Shown here piece by piece: positions 11,391 through 21,650 of a DNA stretch of 64,000 nt (within the stretch, counting starts at the first letter, position 1; each line of letters opens with the position of its first letter). The stretch lies in the NCBI RefSeq assembly GCF_003268395.1, contig NZ_LQXQ01000011.1, positions 33,066 through 97,065 of the forward strand. Reading direction: 5' to 3'. Source of the DNA: Acinetobacter sp. CFCC 10889 (GTDB lineage: Bacteria; Pseudomonadota; Gammaproteobacteria; Pseudomonadales; Moraxellaceae). Made by a program: the position numbers and the translations under genes. Below the pieces are notes generated by a model. That model made no database searches. It had not been told where the DNA came from and saw only the letters and a program-made list of their open reading frames with translations.

Positions 11391-12680
11391 ATGAACAAGA
11401 CGTACGCAGAAGCCTTACTGTATAGACAACAAGAATTTCCAGATTATTTTAAATTTTATTTAAAAAAAAATAAAAATCCTAACCATATTTCTGAGAATTT
11501 AAATACGCTTCAAAAACTTGTTCGTCCAAGGCTAAAAATTGCAATTGTTACTGAAACATGGCCACCCGAAATTAATGGAGTGGCAATGTCTTTGATGCAG
11601 TTATGTAAAGGCTTGCAAAAACAAGGACATAAAATTTTATTGGTTCGTCCAAAACAAAAGCATTCATGTCAGGAATTTTCACCAAATAAAGAATGTTTAG
11701 TCACTGCACAAGCTGTGCCTAAATATCCTGATATGCGTTTTGGTTGGCCGCAGTATTTAAAAGTGTCACAAGCGATTTCTGAATTTGTGCCAGATGTTAT
11801 TCATATCGTGACTGAAGGGCCGTTGGGTTTTACTGCTCTGCATGCAGCGAAAGCGAAGCATATTCCTGTGTCAAGTGGTTTTCATTCACCATTTCAAGAG
11901 TTTAGTCGGTTTTTTGATTTGGCATTTTTGATTAAGCCAATTCAGCATTATTTGAAGTGGTTTCATAACAATACCCAACTGACTTGTGTTCCAAGTGTAG
12001 ATACTGAAAAGGCATTACGTCAATTTGGTGTGATTTGTCCGATGCAAGTGGTTGGACGTGGCGTAGATATTGAGAAATTTTCAATAAAGCATCGCTCAGA
12101 AAAGCTGAGACGAACGTGGGGTGTTGATCAAGATACAACAGTTTTGTTGTATGTAGGACGTTTGTCTCCTGAGAAAGAAATTAATGTTTTGATTGAGGCT
12201 TATGCAGCAATGAAAAATCATCACGATAAAAAAGTGAAATTTGTCATTGTTGGAGATGGACCTGATCGTAAGCGTTTAGAAAAAATGATGGGTGCTGAAC
12301 AGATCATTTTCACAGGAAGTTTGAGTGGTATGAAACTTGCTGAAGCATATGCAAGTGCTGATGTATTTGTTTTTGCCAGTCAAGTTGAAACATTTGGCAA
12401 TGTGGTACTTGAAGCGATGGCAAGTGGTTTACCTGTTGTGGCATATAACTATGCAAGTACGCAACTTTATGTGAAGCATCAACAAACAGGTTGGGTGTGT
12501 CCTTTGGGTGCAACTGATCAATTTATCCAAAATATTTTACAACTACCCAGTAACTCGATTCTGCATGATATGGGGCTACATGCTATGCATGATGTGCAAA
12601 ATATTGGTTGGCAGCACGCAGTACAACAATTTGAACAAGCACTTTATCAAGTCACGCAAGATCAGGTTTTAGTGACTTAA
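11391..12680 (+). CDS. GT4-family glycosyltransferase, MgtA/PimB-like
   Basis: A GT-B fold retaining glycosyltransferase, probably using a nucleotide-activated mannose or glucose on a lipid acceptor at the inner membrane. The N-terminal domain starts IAIVTETWPPEINGVAMSL, typical of the group. The C-terminal donor domain shows LLYVGRLSPEKEI, VIVGDGPDRKRL, FTGSL and the E-x7-E motif in ETFGNVVLEAMASGLPVV. ATG 11391 has AGGTGAT six bases upstream; the earlier ATG 11376 has its purine run directly abutting. The PAP2 phosphatase 29 bp downstream suggests joint work on a lipid or undecaprenyl-linked glycan. The substrate is not known. Confidence 0.85.
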   Translation: MNKTYAEALLYRQQEFPDYFKFYLKKNKNPNHISENLNTLQKLVRPRLKIAIVTETWPPEINGVAMSLMQLCKGLQKQGHKILLVRPKQKHSCQEFSPNKECLVTAQAVPKYPDMRFGWPQYLKVSQAISEFVPDVIHIVTEGPLGFTALHAAKAKHIPVSSGFHSPFQEFSRFFDLAFLIKPIQHYLKWFHNNTQLTCVPSVDTEKALRQFGVICPMQVVGRGVDIEKFSIKHRSEKLRRTWGVDQDTTVLLYVGRLSPEKEINVLIEAYAAMKNHHDKKVKFVIVGDGPDRKRLEKMMGAEQIIFTGSLSGMKLAEAYASADVFVFASQVETFGNVVLEAMASGLPVVAYNYASTQLYVKHQQTGWVCPLGATDQFIQNILQLPSNSILHDMGLHAMHDVQNIGWQHAVQQFEQALYQVTQDQVLVT

Positions 12681-12709
12681 AACCATCTCGGATAGAGAGG
12701 AGAGCTAAA

Positions 12710-13261
12710 ATGAATTTTAAAGAGACTAAAATAAAAATACTCGATTTAGATTTAAGAGGCTGCTTATATCTTAATAATCTATCTCATGTGCAACATATTG
12801 CTTTGTTTTTTAAAGTGATCAGTCGACTAGGTGATGGTGCATTTTGGTATGCAATGTTATTTATTGTCTGGTTAAATAAGGGTTTGATGTATGGCTTAAA
12901 ATTACTGTATGTGGTTTTGAGTGCTTTGATTGGTACAGGTATTTATAAACTACTGAAACATAAAACGGTGCGTCCTCGCCCTTATCAGGTGCATCAAGTG
13001 ATTCGTTTGGGAGAGAGACCATTGGATCATTTTAGTTTCCCGTCTGGGCATACTTTACATGCGGTCATGACAACAGTTGTACTCGGTTATATTCAACCTG
13101 TGCTGCTATTTATCATGATGCCATTTACGATTTTAGTGGCATTGTCACGTATGGTATTGGGTTTGCATTATCCAAGTGATGTAATTGTAGGGGCTTTGAT
13201 TGGTGCAACGGTGGCAAGTATGATTTTGGTTGCTGCACCATTCTTAAATATTAGTTTATAA
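12710..13261 (+). CDS. PAP2-family membrane phosphatase
   Basis: An integral-membrane acid phosphatase of the type-2 phosphatidic acid phosphatase family (lipid phosphates or undecaprenyl pyrophosphate). All three catalytic motifs are present: K-x5-RPRP in KHKTVRPRP, PSGH in FPSGHTLHA with the catalytic His, and SR-x5-H-x3-D in SRMVLGLHYPSD. About five membrane helices fit in 183 residues. It follows the glycosyltransferase with a GAGAGGAGAG ribosome-binding site, so the two probably form one operon. Confidence 0.88.
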   Translation: MNFKETKIKILDLDLRGCLYLNNLSHVQHIALFFKVISRLGDGAFWYAMLFIVWLNKGLMYGLKLLYVVLSALIGTGIYKLLKHKTVRPRPYQVHQVIRLGERPLDHFSFPSGHTLHAVMTTVVLGYIQPVLLFIMMPFTILVALSRMVLGLHYPSDVIVGALIGATVASMILVAAPFLNISL

Positions 13262-13354
13262 AAAGCCGTAGTATTTTGGACAATAAAAATCTATTTTGGC
13301 AAATGTATGAATTTTGCTAAAGTAGAGCAATACATTATGGATAGGATGACCTGA

Positions 13355-13555
13355 ATGGGTTTACGTTGGACAGATACAATTGATATCGCAATTGAGCTTT
13401 ATGAAGCTCACCCTGATGTCGACCCGCAGTGGGTGCGTTTTACTGATTTACATGCATGGATTTGTGCATTGCCTGAGTTTAGTGATGATCCAACAAAGTC
13501 AACTGAAGGCTTATTAGAAGCCATTCAAATGGCTTGGATTGACGAAGCAAGCTAA
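13355..13555 (+). CDS. iscX: Fe-S assembly protein IscX
   Basis: A small acidic protein (66 residues, the normal length) that binds IscS and iron and modulates Fe-S cluster assembly. The signature [19 protein letters not shown] at the start and the tail WIDEA are diagnostic. In enterobacteria it closes the isc operon; here it stands alone about 120 bp before ndk with no isc genes nearby. ATG 13355 is preceded by ATAGGATGAC. Confidence 0.93.
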   Translation: MGLRWTDTIDIAIELYEAHPDVDPQWVRFTDLHAWICALPEFSDDPTKSTEGLLEAIQMAWIDEAS

Positions 13556-13673
13556 AAATCAACTCAATCTGTCTAAAAAATCATTTTTTTACAGTTTAAA
13601 CAGCGGAAAATTGCGCATTATTCGGTATAATGCGGCAAAATTTTCGTGTCAATTTGACTTAAGGAGCCAATCA

Positions 13674-14105
13674 ATGGCTATTGAACGTACTTTATCTATC
13701 GTAAAACCAGATGCAGTTGCTAAAAACCACATCGGTGACATCTTTGCTCGTTTCGAAAAAGCTGGTCTTAAAATCGTTGCGACTAAAATGAAACACCTTT
13801 CTCAAGCTGAAGCTGAAGGTTTCTATGCTGAACATAAAGAACGTGGTTTCTTTGCTGACTTAGTTGCGTTCATGACTTCTGGTCCTGTTGTTGTTTCAGT
13901 TCTTGAAGGTGAAAATGCAGTTCTTGCTCACCGTGATATCTTAGGTGCTACAAACCCTAAAGAAGCTGCTCCTGGTACAATCCGTGCAGATTTCGCTGTA
14001 AGCATCGACGAAAATGCTGCTCACGGTTCTGATTCTGTAGCTTCTGCTGATCGTGAAGTAAACTACTTCTTCGCTCAAACTGAAGTTTGCCCACGTACTC
14101 GTTAA
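13674..14105 (+). CDS. ndk: Nucleoside-diphosphate kinase
   Basis: Transfers the gamma phosphate of ATP to NDPs through a phosphohistidine. The protein has 143 residues, beginning [15 protein letters not shown] and containing the active-site segment with the catalytic His in AAHGSDS. ATG 13674 has an AAGGAG ribosome-binding site at 13660-13665; the frame remains open upstream but lacks homology. A TATAAT at 13626-13631 just upstream is the best -10 for this gene, though no good -35 is visible. A terminator follows. Confidence 0.97.
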   Translation: MAIERTLSIVKPDAVAKNHIGDIFARFEKAGLKIVATKMKHLSQAEAEGFYAEHKERGFFADLVAFMTSGPVVVSVLEGENAVLAHRDILGATNPKEAAPGTIRADFAVSIDENAAHGSDSVASADREVNYFFAQTEVCPRTR

Positions 14106-14171
14106 TTCTGAGGCGTTAGGGTCGAGGAACAACGTAAAAGCTATGCTTTTGTAAATTGTAAACAGACCCTG

Positions 14172-14208
14172 AACCAGATAAGTGTTATACTGCTTGTCTG
14201 GTTTTTTT
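14172..14208 (+). terminator. Intrinsic terminator after ndk
   Basis: AACCAGATAAG (14172-14182) pairs with CTTGTCTGGTT (14193-14203), with one wobble pair and a 10-nt loop, then a run of Ts. Confidence 0.8.
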
Positions 14209-14269
14209 ATTTTTAATGTTCGAATATTGAACGAATCCTACCCATTGGCATGTTTTTTAGGTAATACTC

Positions 14270-15505
14270 ATGAATTCTGAAGTTGTCGCTTCGTCATTAA
14301 CGCAAGATGAACAGAAGCCTGCATCATCAAAATCTGCACAGCAAGCACATGTACAGAAAGTGAATTTACTGGGCATGTCACGTCCGCAGTTGGAAAAATT
14401 CTTCGAAGAAATGGGAGAGAAAAAATTCCGTGCAGGACAGGTGATGAAGTGGATTCATCAATTCTTCGTCACTGATTTTGCTGAAATGACCAATATTTCA
14501 GGAAAGTTACGTGAAAAACTAGAAAAAGTTTGTGTGATCGAAGCACCTGAAGTGGTACATCGTAACTACTCCAAAGATGGTACACGTAAGTGGGTGTTCC
14601 GAGTAGGCGAAGGTGAAGGCTCACTGGTTGAAACCGTATTGATTCCTGCAGAAGATAAGACAGGCTCACGTAAAACCTTGTGTATTTCATCACAAGTAGG
14701 CTGTGCTTTGGATTGTTCATTCTGCTCGACAGGTAAGCAAGGTTTTCAGCGTGATCTAACTCCAGCAGAAATCATTGGTCAGTTGTGGATGGCAAATTAT
14801 TCTTATATGGAAGAAGTGCCCGTTGCAGAGCGTGAGCGTTCAGTGACCAATGTGGTGATGATGGGGATGGGTGAACCATTACTCAACTATGATGCTGTGC
14901 TAAGTTCGATGAATATCATGTTAGATGACTTTGCATATGGTATGTCGAAACGTCGTGTAACACTATCTACATCAGGTGTTGTGCCAAAAATTGATCAATT
15001 AGCACAAGATATTGATGTTGCTTTGGCGATTTCGTTACATGCGCCAAATGATGAGCTTCGTAACGAACTTGTACCAATTAATAAAAAATATCCATTAGAA
15101 CAATTGATTGCAGCATGTCAGCGTTATATTACTAAAGATGGTAATGAAAGCTCTCGTAAGCATGTAACTATTGAATATGTCATGTTGGATGGTGTAAATG
15201 ATCATCCTGAACATGCACAGCAAATGATTAAGTTATTGAAAAACTTACCAAGTAAAATTAATTTAATTCCGTTTAATCCATTTCCTCATGCACCTTATGG
15301 TCGCTCAAGCCGTAATCGTATTATTTCTTTTCAAAAAACTTTGTCTGATGCGGGATTTGTGTGTACGATTCGTCAGACACGTGGTGATGATATCGATGCT
15401 GCGTGTGGTCAATTGGTTGGTCAAGTGGCTGACCGTACTCGCCGTGCAGAACAATGGAAAAAGAAAGTGGCGCAGCAAAATGAGATTTTGCGCTCACAAG
15501 GTTGA
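14270..15505 (+). CDS. rlmN: Dual-specificity 23S rRNA/tRNA adenine-C2 methyltransferase
   Basis: A radical-SAM enzyme that methylates C2 of A2503 in 23S rRNA and A37 of some tRNAs. The 4Fe-4S motif CALDCSFC places C145, C149 and C152. The methyl-carrying cysteine partner near the C-terminus is C379 in DAACGQL. The GEPLLNYD and SLHAPND segments are typical. The 411-residue length includes a somewhat long N-terminus of about 35 polar residues before the conserved [10 protein letters not shown]. It leads the rlmN-pilF-rodZ-ispG-hisS run. Confidence 0.96.
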   Translation: MNSEVVASSLTQDEQKPASSKSAQQAHVQKVNLLGMSRPQLEKFFEEMGEKKFRAGQVMKWIHQFFVTDFAEMTNISGKLREKLEKVCVIEAPEVVHRNYSKDGTRKWVFRVGEGEGSLVETVLIPAEDKTGSRKTLCISSQVGCALDCSFCSTGKQGFQRDLTPAEIIGQLWMANYSYMEEVPVAERERSVTNVVMMGMGEPLLNYDAVLSSMNIMLDDFAYGMSKRRVTLSTSGVVPKIDQLAQDIDVALAISLHAPNDELRNELVPINKKYPLEQLIAACQRYITKDGNESSRKHVTIEYVMLDGVNDHPEHAQQMIKLLKNLPSKINLIPFNPFPHAPYGRSSRNRIISFQKTLSDAGFVCTIRQTRGDDIDAACGQLVGQVADRTRRAEQWKKKVAQQNEILRSQG

Positions 15506-15550
15506 CCATTTTAAAAAATTAAATATGGGGATCAGGCTTTGAGAAATAAA

Positions 15551-16354
15551 ATGTACAAAAAAACAGGCGCAATTGTGGCGATCTGTTGCACTGCTTTATT
15601 GACACAAGCATGTCAAACCACACAAACAGGGACAGTTTTGCAAAAAGACCCTGAAAAATCAGTGAAAGTACGTACTCAATTGGCTGCTGAATATATTCGA
15701 ACACGTGATTTAGATGCTGCAAAACGTTCACTTGATCAAGCTTTGGAAATAGATTCAGGTGATTCAACTGCAAATATGATGATGGGGGTTTTACTGCAAC
15801 AAGAAGGCAGTAAAGTCAGCATGGACAAAGCTGAAAGCTATTTTAAACGTGCCATTTCCCGTGATCCTGACAATGCACAAGCCCGTAATAATTATGGGAC
15901 TTACTTATATTTGATGAAGCGTTATAATGATGCGATTGAACAACTCAAACTTGCAGGGACGAGTTTAGGCTATGACCAACGCTACAAAGCTTTGGAAAAT
16001 CTCGGCAAAGTCTATATGATTGTGGGCGATAAAGAGAATGCTGAAAAAACATTCAAGCAGACCCTGCAAGTGAATCGAGATTCGGATATCGCTTTAATCG
16101 AGTTGGCAGAACTATTATATTTAAAACAACAAACCGCTCAAGCAAGTCAACTTTATGAGCAGTTTGTACGTTTAGTGGGTCAGAAAAATCAAGACCCAAG
16201 AGCACTTTGGATCGGAATTCGTATCGCTAGAGCGAATGGTGATCAGATGGGATCGCAAGTATTGGTCAATCAATTACGTGCGCTTTTCCCTGAGAGCCGA
16301 GAATATCAACGTTATTTGCAATTACAGTACAGTACTGAGGCCGTATGGAAGTAA
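15551..16354 (+). CDS. pilF: Type IV pilus biogenesis lipoprotein PilF/PilW (TPR)
   Basis: An outer-membrane lipoprotein pilotin for assembly of the PilQ secretin. The signal peptide ends LLTQACQT; the cysteine is the lipidation site, although the -3 position is Thr, so the lipobox is atypical. The mature protein is built of tetratricopeptide repeats (for example NAQARNNYGTYLYLMKRYND) from about residues 35 to 230. ATG 15551 begins the signal peptide; a TTG at 15539 in frame is possible. It overlaps rodZ by 10 bp. Position between rlmN and rodZ is the usual one. Confidence 0.9.
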   Translation: MYKKTGAIVAICCTALLTQACQTTQTGTVLQKDPEKSVKVRTQLAAEYIRTRDLDAAKRSLDQALEIDSGDSTANMMMGVLLQQEGSKVSMDKAESYFKRAISRDPDNAQARNNYGTYLYLMKRYNDAIEQLKLAGTSLGYDQRYKALENLGKVYMIVGDKENAEKTFKQTLQVNRDSDIALIELAELLYLKQQTAQASQLYEQFVRLVGQKNQDPRALWIGIRIARANGDQMGSQVLVNQLRALFPESREYQRYLQLQYSTEAVWK

Positions 16355-17136
16355 ATCCTAATTCACAGCAACCTACTGGTTCAAACGTAGCACCTAATGG
16401 TTTAGGAAATGTTCAGCGTCCGGGCGAGTATTTACGCCAAGTTCGTATTTCACAGCAACGTGATATTAAAACCGTCGCTACAGACTTAAATATGCCTTTA
16501 AAAACATTAGAGGCTTTGGAAAAAGATGAATATAAATCCTTGCCTGAAGCAACATTTATTAAAGGCTATTATCGCTCGTATGCAAAATATTTAAAAGTTG
16601 ATGCAACTGCAATCATTCAACGTTTTGATGATATTTATCAAAATGATACAGGTTTAATGCCAAATCATGCATTAAATAATTCACCGATTAAAATCATGGG
16701 GAAACTCCCAGGTTCAAACAGTGATCGTAATAAAAAGTGGTTGAAGCGGGCTTTGATTGCGATTGCTGTTTTGGCGGTGATTTGGGCAGTCGTGGCAGGC
16801 GTACAAAAATGGTCATCCAGTAAAAATGGTGATACTGATGCAAAACCACAACAGTCTGATGTTGAAATATTATCAATGAACAATAGTTCTAGTAATAGTT
16901 CTGGCGATCAAATGGTGTTAAATTTTAGTCATCCAACTTCTGTGAAAATTGTAGACAGTACGGGTAAAGTGTTGGCTACAGGTCGTCAATCAGCAACTTT
17001 AACATTGACAGGCGAGTCTCCATTCCAGATTCGACTTGATGATGCTTCTGCTGTGTCATTAAGCCTTAATAATGAACAGATTTCATTGTCTCCATATACT
17101 GTGAACGGAAAAGCAGAATTCCGTTTATCTCGTTAA
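16345..17136 (+). CDS. rodZ: Cytoskeletal protein RodZ
   Basis: An inner-membrane protein that links MreB to the wall elongation machinery and helps set rod shape. An N-terminal helix-turn-helix of the HTH_25 type occupies about residues 27-95 ([30 protein letters not shown]). One membrane helix ([15 protein letters not shown]) lies near residue 140. The periplasmic part ends in a DUF4115-like beta domain. The 10-bp overlap with pilF implies coupling. Confidence 0.93.
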   Translation: MEVNPNSQQPTGSNVAPNGLGNVQRPGEYLRQVRISQQRDIKTVATDLNMPLKTLEALEKDEYKSLPEATFIKGYYRSYAKYLKVDATAIIQRFDDIYQNDTGLMPNHALNNSPIKIMGKLPGSNSDRNKKWLKRALIAIAVLAVIWAVVAGVQKWSSSKNGDTDAKPQQSDVEILSMNNSSSNSSGDQMVLNFSHPTSVKIVDSTGKVLATGRQSATLTLTGESPFQIRLDDASAVSLSLNNEQISLSPYTVNGKAEFRLSR

Positions 17137-17159
17137 TTCAAATTAAGTCGAGCGGTACA

Positions 17160-18281
17160 ATGATTGAAAATCCTATTAAACGTCGCCCAACCCGAAAAAT
17201 TCGTGTCGGTTCAGTCTATGTGGGTGGTGATGCACCGATTAGCATCCAAAGTATGACCAACACAGAAACGTGTGATGTTGAAGCAACAGTTGCTCAGATT
17301 CAGCGTTGTGTAGATGTGGGTGCAGATATCATGCGTGTATCTGTGCCGACGATGGAAGCCGCTGCTGCTTTTGGTGAGATTCGTAAGCGTGTCACTGTTC
17401 CATTGGTTGCTGACATCCATTTTGATTATAAAATTGCTTTGGCTGTTGCTGACTTTGGTGCGGATTGTCTGCGAATTAATCCGGGGAATATTGGTTCTGA
17501 AGCAAAAATTCGTGAAGTTGTTGCTGCGGCAAAACATCATGATATTTCCATGCGGATCGGTGTAAATGCGGGTTCATTGGAAAAAGATATTCAGAAAAAA
17601 TATGGCGAGCCTACAGGTCAAGCTTTACTTGAGTCTGCAATGCGCCATATTGATATTCTAGATCGTTTAGATTTTCAAGAGTTTAAAGTGTCGGTAAAAG
17701 CATCGAATGTGTTTTTAACGATGGATGCTTATCGTTTATTGTCAGCACAAATCGATAACCCTTTACATTTAGGGGTGACTGAAGCAGGTGTGTATCGTAC
17801 AGGTTCTGTAAAATCAGCAATCGCTTTGGGTGGTTTGTTGATGGATGGAGTTGGTGACACCATGCGTATTTCTTTGGCAGCAGAGCCAGAGGAAGAAGTT
17901 AAAATCGGTTTTGATATTTTAAAATCATTGGGTTTACGTTCTAATGGGATTAATTTTATTGCTTGCCCAAGTTGTTCACGCCAAGAATTTAATGTGATCA
18001 AAGTAATGCAAGCTTTGGAAGAGCGTCTAGAAGATGTACGTACCCCAATGGATGTATCTGTGATTGGTTGTAAAGTGAATGGACCGGGTGAGGCGAAAGA
18101 AGCGGATATCGGTGTGGTGGGTGCTGCACCACGTTCACTGGTCTATCGTAATGGTGAAAAAAGCCATTTGATCGATACCAATCAATTGGTTGATGAGATC
18201 GAATCTATGGTTCGTCAACGTGTTGTAGAGCTTGAAGAAGCTAAATCTAAAGAGATTATTCGCACCAGTTTTTCTGAGTAA
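17160..18281 (+). CDS. ispG: 4-hydroxy-3-methylbut-2-enyl diphosphate synthase
   Basis: The penultimate enzyme of the MEP isoprenoid pathway; it reduces the cyclic diphosphate MEcPP to HMBPP using a 4Fe-4S cluster. The TIM-barrel N-terminal part holds [10 protein letters not shown] and [11 protein letters not shown]. The C-terminal cluster domain has the cysteines in [10 protein letters not shown] and GCKVNGPGE. Length (373) is normal. It lies 3 bp before hisS. Confidence 0.97.
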   Translation: MIENPIKRRPTRKIRVGSVYVGGDAPISIQSMTNTETCDVEATVAQIQRCVDVGADIMRVSVPTMEAAAAFGEIRKRVTVPLVADIHFDYKIALAVADFGADCLRINPGNIGSEAKIREVVAAAKHHDISMRIGVNAGSLEKDIQKKYGEPTGQALLESAMRHIDILDRLDFQEFKVSVKASNVFLTMDAYRLLSAQIDNPLHLGVTEAGVYRTGSVKSAIALGGLLMDGVGDTMRISLAAEPEEEVKIGFDILKSLGLRSNGINFIACPSCSRQEFNVIKVMQALEERLEDVRTPMDVSVIGCKVNGPGEAKEADIGVVGAAPRSLVYRNGEKSHLIDTNQLVDEIESMVRQRVVELEEAKSKEIIRTSFSE

Positions 18282-18284
18282 ATC

Positions 18285-19580
18285 ATGAGTTCAATTGTCG
18301 CAATTAAAGGTTTTAATGACGTTCTTCCATCACAAACGGCTGCATGGAGACGTCTAGAGCAACATTTAGCATCATTGATGGATGCCTATGGTTATCAACA
18401 AATTCGTTTACCGATTGTTGAGCAAACCAATTTATTTAAACGTTCGATTGGGGATGCAACGGATATTGTCGAAAAGGAAATGTATACATTTTTTGACAAA
18501 GGTAATCCACCAGAGTCGTTGACTTTGCGTCCAGAAGGAACAGCAGGTTGTGTTCGTGCGATGCTTGAACATAACTTACTCCGTGGTGCAAATCCACGAG
18601 TGTGGTATGTTGGTCCAATGTTTCGTTATGAGAAACCACAAAAAGGGCGTTATCGTCAGTTCCATCAGTTTGGTGTAGAAACTTTTGGTGTTGCAACACC
18701 TGACCAAGATGCTGAGTTGATTTTGATGACTGCACGTTTGTGGAAACGCATGGGGGTTGCTGATAAAGTTCAATTAGAATTGAATACTTTAGGTGAGTCT
18801 GACGAGCGTGCGGAATATCGTGCGGCATTGGTTGAGTTTTTAACCCAACATAAAAATGATTTGGATGAAGATTCACAGCGCCGTTTAACGACTAATCCGT
18901 TGCGTATTCTAGATTCAAAAGATGCTAAAACACAACAAATTCTAGAAAATGCGCCAAAATTGCATGACTTCATGGGTGAAGATACGATGCAGCACTTTAC
19001 GCAATTGAAGCAGTATTTGAGTGATGCAGGTATTGAATTTGTAATTAATCAAAAATTGGTACGTGGTTTAGATTATTACAATAAAACAGTATTTGAATGG
19101 ACAACGACACATTTAGGTTCACAAGGTACAGTGTGTGCTGGTGGGCGTTATGATGGTTTGGTTGGACAATTAAAAGCGAAACCTGATCAATCTATTCCTG
19201 CGGTGGGTTTTGCGATGGGTATGGAGCGTTTATTGCTGCTTCTTGAGCAAGTTGAAGACCCAACACCTGTGCGTGAATGTGAGTTGTTCTTAGTGTCTGA
19301 TCCCGCAACTCAAAGTAAAGCTTTAGTGCTTGCGGAAAGTATTCGAGATCAACTTGAAGCGTTAAATAGTACGATACGTTTGAAAACTGGTTCACAAGGT
19401 TCAATGAAAAGCCAAATGAAAAAAGCAGATCAATCAGGTGCTGTGTATGCTTTGATTTATGGTGAGCGTGAGCAAGCAGCACAACAAGTCTTGGTGAAAG
19501 AGCTTGCAACAGCAGAACAGCATGAAGTCGCAGTTGCTGATTTGGTTGCATTTTCTATAGAAAAGTTTTCTTCAAAATAA
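18285..19580 (+). CDS. hisS: Histidyl-tRNA synthetase
   Basis: A class II synthetase charging tRNA-His. Motif 2 is [18 protein letters not shown], the histidine-specific [15 protein letters not shown] lies in the middle, and motif 3 is [15 protein letters not shown]. The C-terminal anticodon-binding domain covers about residues 335-431. It starts almost directly after ispG. Confidence 0.97.
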   Translation: MSSIVAIKGFNDVLPSQTAAWRRLEQHLASLMDAYGYQQIRLPIVEQTNLFKRSIGDATDIVEKEMYTFFDKGNPPESLTLRPEGTAGCVRAMLEHNLLRGANPRVWYVGPMFRYEKPQKGRYRQFHQFGVETFGVATPDQDAELILMTARLWKRMGVADKVQLELNTLGESDERAEYRAALVEFLTQHKNDLDEDSQRRLTTNPLRILDSKDAKTQQILENAPKLHDFMGEDTMQHFTQLKQYLSDAGIEFVINQKLVRGLDYYNKTVFEWTTTHLGSQGTVCAGGRYDGLVGQLKAKPDQSIPAVGFAMGMERLLLLLEQVEDPTPVRECELFLVSDPATQSKALVLAESIRDQLEALNSTIRLKTGSQGSMKSQMKKADQSGAVYALIYGEREQAAQQVLVKELATAEQHEVAVADLVAFSIEKFSSK

Positions 19581-19608
19581 GTGAAAATATTAGGAAAAGG
19601 GTAATCGC

Positions 19609-20310
19609 ATGAGCGCAATGACAGATGAAGAACAACTTGATGGTTTAAAGTCGTTTTTAAAAAAATATGGCTCAGCGATGGTGAGCGGCATTCTCATTGC
19701 GTTGATTGCCTTTTTTGGTTGGCAGTATTGGCAAAAAAATAACTTGGCAGATCATCAAAATCAAACTGCAAAAGTACAGCAATTATTTGATCAAGCTGCG
19801 GCAGCACATGGCGATGCGAAAGCTGCAACTGCTTTAACTGCAGCTGCGGATAAGTTGGTGAAAGAGAATCCTGATTCGATTCAAGCAATTCAAACACAGT
19901 TTATGATGGCAAAATTAGCCTATGATCAAGCGGATTATGCTAAGGCTGAACGTGAGTTGAAAAAAGTTGAAAATTCGAAAATAGATGATAAAGGTCTTCT
20001 ACAAGCAGTTAAAATTCGTTTAGCAGATGCACAATTTGCCCAAAATAAATATGATGAAGCTCTAAAAACATTATCAACAGTAACTGAACCTACTTTTAAG
20101 TCGACTATGGAAGAAATGAAAGGTGATGTTTATGTTGCAAAAAATGATATTGAAAATGCTAAAAAATCATATCAAGCTGCATGGGATGCGTTGTTGGAAC
20201 GTAAACAAGAACGTCAAATTTTACAAATTAAACTCGAAAGTGTCGGCGTATTAGTGGATGATCCTGATTTTGAACGCCCAATCTTAGAAACACAAGTGGA
20301 TGAGTCTTAA
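19609..20310 (+). CDS. yfgM: YfgM-family TPR membrane protein
   Basis: An inner-membrane protein with one N-terminal anchor (residues about 24-43, MVSGILIALIAFFGWQYW) and a periplasmic tetratricopeptide domain (TPR_21 type). In E. coli YfgM contacts the SecYEG translocon and PpiD and helps periplasmic chaperone traffic. Its stop overlaps the bamB start by one base (TAATG), as in many relatives, so both are co-expressed. Confidence 0.9.
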   Translation: MSAMTDEEQLDGLKSFLKKYGSAMVSGILIALIAFFGWQYWQKNNLADHQNQTAKVQQLFDQAAAAHGDAKAATALTAAADKLVKENPDSIQAIQTQFMMAKLAYDQADYAKAERELKKVENSKIDDKGLLQAVKIRLADAQFAQNKYDEALKTLSTVTEPTFKSTMEEMKGDVYVAKNDIENAKKSYQAAWDALLERKQERQILQIKLESVGVLVDDPDFERPILETQVDES

Positions 20311-21457
20311 TGGATAGAAAATATAAAATACCTTTTGCTTTGGCAATATTATCAGCAGCATTAGTTGGCTGTTCAAGCAATAAAGTAAAAGAGGAAAAAG
20401 TTAAACCCAATCCACTTTCTAAAATTGTGCAGGCAACAGGTCTTGTCCAGGTATTTTCACAAAGTGTTTCTTCAACCGCTAAAGAAGATCCTTTGCGTTT
20501 AAGACTTGATGCGGATAATGGTAAAATTTTCCTACTGGATCCAAATGGTAAAGTGGAAGCATATCAAGGTAAGCACGTCTTTGGTCAAAAAAAGTGTCTA
20601 AAAATGGTTTGAGTTCAGGTGTTGAAGCAGCACAAGGGCTTGTCATTGTAGGGAATACTAAAGGTCAGTTATTTGCCCTAGATCAAACCACAGGTGAGCA
20701 AAAATGGGCAGCGCAGCTTTCAGGTGCAATTATTAGCCCAGCACATATCCAAACGGGTCGTGTGATTGTCGTGGCAAACGACGGTACGGTTTATGCCTTT
20801 GACCAAGAAACTGGTCAACAAACTTGGACATATAAATTATCGAATGCATCATTTAGCTTACGTGGTCAAGCTGCACCTGTAGAGTTAGATCCACGTACGA
20901 TTGCGGTGACTACATCGACAGGTTATGTGTATGCAATTGATAGTTTGTCAGGTATGCCTCGTATGCAGCGCCGTGTTGCGGTGACAGAGGGTCGCTCTGA
21001 TATCCAACGTTTGATTGATATTGATGGTGAGCCTGTAGTTGCAGGTCAGTTTGTGGTGACTAATAGTTACCAAGGACAAGTCACTGTACTTGATCTTGCA
21101 TCACAACGTGTACTTTGGAGTGTGGGAGCAAGTAGTGCGACACGTCCAGAGGTATATGATAATAAAGTGTTTACCGCCCAAAGTAATGGTAAGTTTGCTG
21201 CATTTGACTTAACTTCTGGTCAAGTTATTTGGTCAAATGATCAGCTGTTAAATCGTGAACTGAGCAATATTGTGGTACTTGGACAGTATTTAGTAGTAGG
21301 TGATTTGGATGGTGTGTTGCATCTCATTGATCCAAGTACAGGTTCGATAGTTGGTCGTGCAAAAACGAGTGGTGAAGTACGTACTTTACGTGTGATTGAT
21401 AACCAACTTTATGTTGCAACACGCACAGGTAAATTAACTGTTTGGCAGAACCGTTAA
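20310..21457 (+). pseudogene. bamB: Outer-membrane assembly lipoprotein BamB, frameshifted as read
   Basis: BamB is the beta-propeller lipoprotein of the BAM complex. The first frame (20310-20612) gives the signal peptide, lipobox LVGCSS and the start of the propeller up to GKHVF, then leaves homology and stops. The second frame (good from about 20582 to 21457) continues with WSKKVSKNGLSSG and the remaining PQQ-like blades. Restoring one T in the TTT at 20580-20582 (GTC TTT TGG) joins them into one 382-residue protein of normal length. The reading is therefore a single-base deletion: a sequencing error or a true mutation. The GTG at 20594 has no convincing ribosome-binding site. Confidence 0.88.
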
Positions 21458-21499
21458 TTTTTTTGGCGCTTGTGTTAAACTAGTCGATATATATATTTA

Positions 21500-21541
21500 A
21501 AAGAACTCGGGGTGATTGAAAATCAATACCCCGAGTTCTTT
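21500..21541 (+). terminator. Strong hairpin terminator after bamB
   Basis: AAAGAACTCGGGGT (21500-21513) is perfectly complementary to ACCCCGAGTTCTTT (21528-21541), and part of the loop (ATTG/CAAT) can pair too. The trailing T run is short and broken by an A. Confidence 0.75.
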
Positions 21542-21650
21542 ATTTTAGTGAATTTGATCGAAAGGTCGTGGAGTCTTTACTCCTACATTCTTCCTCGCTC
21601 TCTGATGTTCAGACCAGTCCAACTGGCTGATCTTGAATTAAGGTTAATCT

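Noticed and set aside
20594..21457. Independent gene starting at GTG 20594
   Set aside because: It is the continuation of bamB in another frame; homology extends upstream of the GTG in that frame (WSKK) and there is no ribosome-binding site.
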